From contig CASEYA010000043.1 in NCBI GenBank assembly GCA_949291975.1, forward strand, positions 1-5,461: 5,461 nucleotides of DNA. Reading direction: 5' to 3'. The DNA comes from an uncultured Christensenella sp. GTDB taxonomy: Bacteria > Bacillota > Clostridia > Christensenellales > UBA1242. The translations under genes and the position numbers were made by a program. The notes below the pieces were generated by a model that was given only the letters and a program-made list of their open reading frames with translations, had not been told where the DNA came from and ran no database searches. Of this stretch, positions 4,927-5,461 are shown in pieces (position 1 is the stretch's first letter; each line of letters opens with the position of its first letter).

Positions 4927-4955
4927 TTGACTTAATGATAAAAATATGATAAAAG
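4927..4955 (+). promoter_or_regulatory. Candidate promoter of the partial membrane protein gene
   Basis: TTGACT (4927-4932) is followed by 17 bp and TAAAAG (4950-4955), which is preceded by TGA (extended -10). Transcription would start near 4962, about 27 nt before the ATG at 4989. The stretch between the hairpin and this promoter (4817-4926) holds nothing recognisable beyond AT-rich sequence. Confidence 0.5.
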
Positions 4956-4988
4956 TATGTTATTGATAGATAAAGATGGAGGTTTTTT

Positions 4989-5461
4989 ATGGGGTTTTTT
5001 GGTTGGCTTTTTAGCGTTCCAAGCAGGCATTATAGAGATATGCGGAGATATGAAAAAGGGGGAGTTGGTGCAAGAATTTTTGCGATTATCATTTCAATGC
5101 TTTTTATTGGTGCAGCACTTGGACTTGAATATTGGTTTTTGTCGTCACTTATGACAGGTGGTTCGCTTGGTGGTGGAATTGCAAAGGTTGTTGCACTGAT
5201 TTTTATTGGCATTTTCTTTGTTGCAACTTTTATTGCAGCACTTGAATATTGTGGCGTTTATGCCTTTACTGCTTTTGCAATGGCGACACTTGGGTTGGTT
5301 TATTCTGCTGAAAAGAGAAAAGCATTGCGTGAAAAAAATCAAAAGAAAATTGAAAATTTGGAGGCAGAACTTGCAACAACTCCAAGTTTAAAATATAAAA
5401 AACTTGACATATTTGTCGGAATTTTTCAAATACTATTAGCAATCGGGCTTTTCGCTGGTGC
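4989..5461 (+). CDS. Unrecognised multi-helix membrane protein (3' end beyond window)
   Basis: An open frame runs from the ATG at 4989 to the window end (157 complete codons, no stop). GGAGG at 4978-4982, 6 nt upstream, and a promoter-like element support the start. The protein begins with a short aromatic stretch (M-G-F-F-G-W-L-F) and a basic region (R13 to R29). Hydrophobic segments follow near 30-54, 63-85 and 88-106; the second is preceded by a Gly-rich turn (57-63), and an E-Y-C-G motif (86-89) links the second and third. A charged, probably coiled-coil segment (107-129, Lys/Glu-rich with K-I-E-N-L-E-A-E-L) leads to a fourth helix from about 139 that is cut by the window end. I do not recognise the family. 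Membrane location is clear from composition; function is unknown. A different-frame ORF from 4957 overlaps it but lacks a ribosome site. Confidence 0.8.
   Translation, partial: MGFFGWLFSVPSRHYRDMRRYEKGGVGARIFAIIISMLFIGAALGLEYWFLSSLMTGGSLGGGIAKVVALIFIGIFFVATFIAALEYCGVYAFTAFAMATLGLVYSAEKRKALREKNQKKIENLEAELATTPSLKYKKLDIFVGIFQILLAIGLFAG

Noticed and set aside
4957..5154. 65-codon plus-strand ORF starting at 4957
   Set aside because: It lacks a ribosome site at its ATG and overlaps the frame starting at 4989, which has GGAGG at the right distance and stays open to the window end with membrane-protein composition.
1..5461. Alternative genetic code (TGA as Trp)
   Set aside because: Tryptophans inspected are TGG and all complete genes end in TAA without in-frame TGA, so the standard code explains the window.

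Overview
The window looks like a piece of a low-GC, anaerobic Firmicute (Clostridia-like or a related AT-rich gut lineage). The reasons are a strongly AT-rich composition, AGGAGG-type ribosome sites, TAA as the stop of every complete gene, and a gene set (desulfoferrodoxin, DegV/FakB, MarR, a TIGR02206/YwaF-type membrane protein, DUF308/HdeD) typical of anaerobic Gram-positives. Tryptophan is encoded by TGG and no in-frame TGA is needed, so the standard code fits. The lineage is inferred from gene content only.

Left half (1-2744), all on the minus strand. Reading in the direction of transcription: a MarR-family regulator (2744-2286) is followed with no gap by a DegV-family fatty-acid-binding protein (2285-1431). 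Then comes a TIGR02206/YwaF-like seven-helix membrane protein (1336-599) with its own likely promoter and a 5' hairpin that can cover its ribosome site. Last is a two-iron superoxide reductase (489-109), also with its own promoter, closed by a hairpin terminator at 1-31. An 11-bp perfect inverted repeat overlaps the -35 box of the marR-degV promoter and is the probable autoregulatory operator.

Right half (3025-5461), all on the plus strand. A DUF308/HdeD-like membrane protein (3025-3801) is transcribed divergently from marR, from a strong TTGACA-17-TAAAAT promoter. It is followed by an unrecognised protein with two hydrophobic segments (4048-4647) and an unrecognised multi-helix membrane protein (4989 to beyond the window end). 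Each has its own promoter, so they look like single-gene units rather than an operon. The 341-bp gap 4648-4988 holds the least ordinary DNA in the window. It contains a promoter-like element, three copies of a 12-bp sequence at exact 20-bp spacing, and a 13-bp perfect stem with T-runs on both strands. This could be a small RNA gene of about 130 nt or the leftover end of an insertion sequence.

Biologically, the window combines oxygen defence (superoxide reductase), probable control of exogenous fatty acid handling (MarR plus DegV), and several cell-envelope proteins. No tRNA, rRNA, CRISPR array or intact transposase gene was seen.
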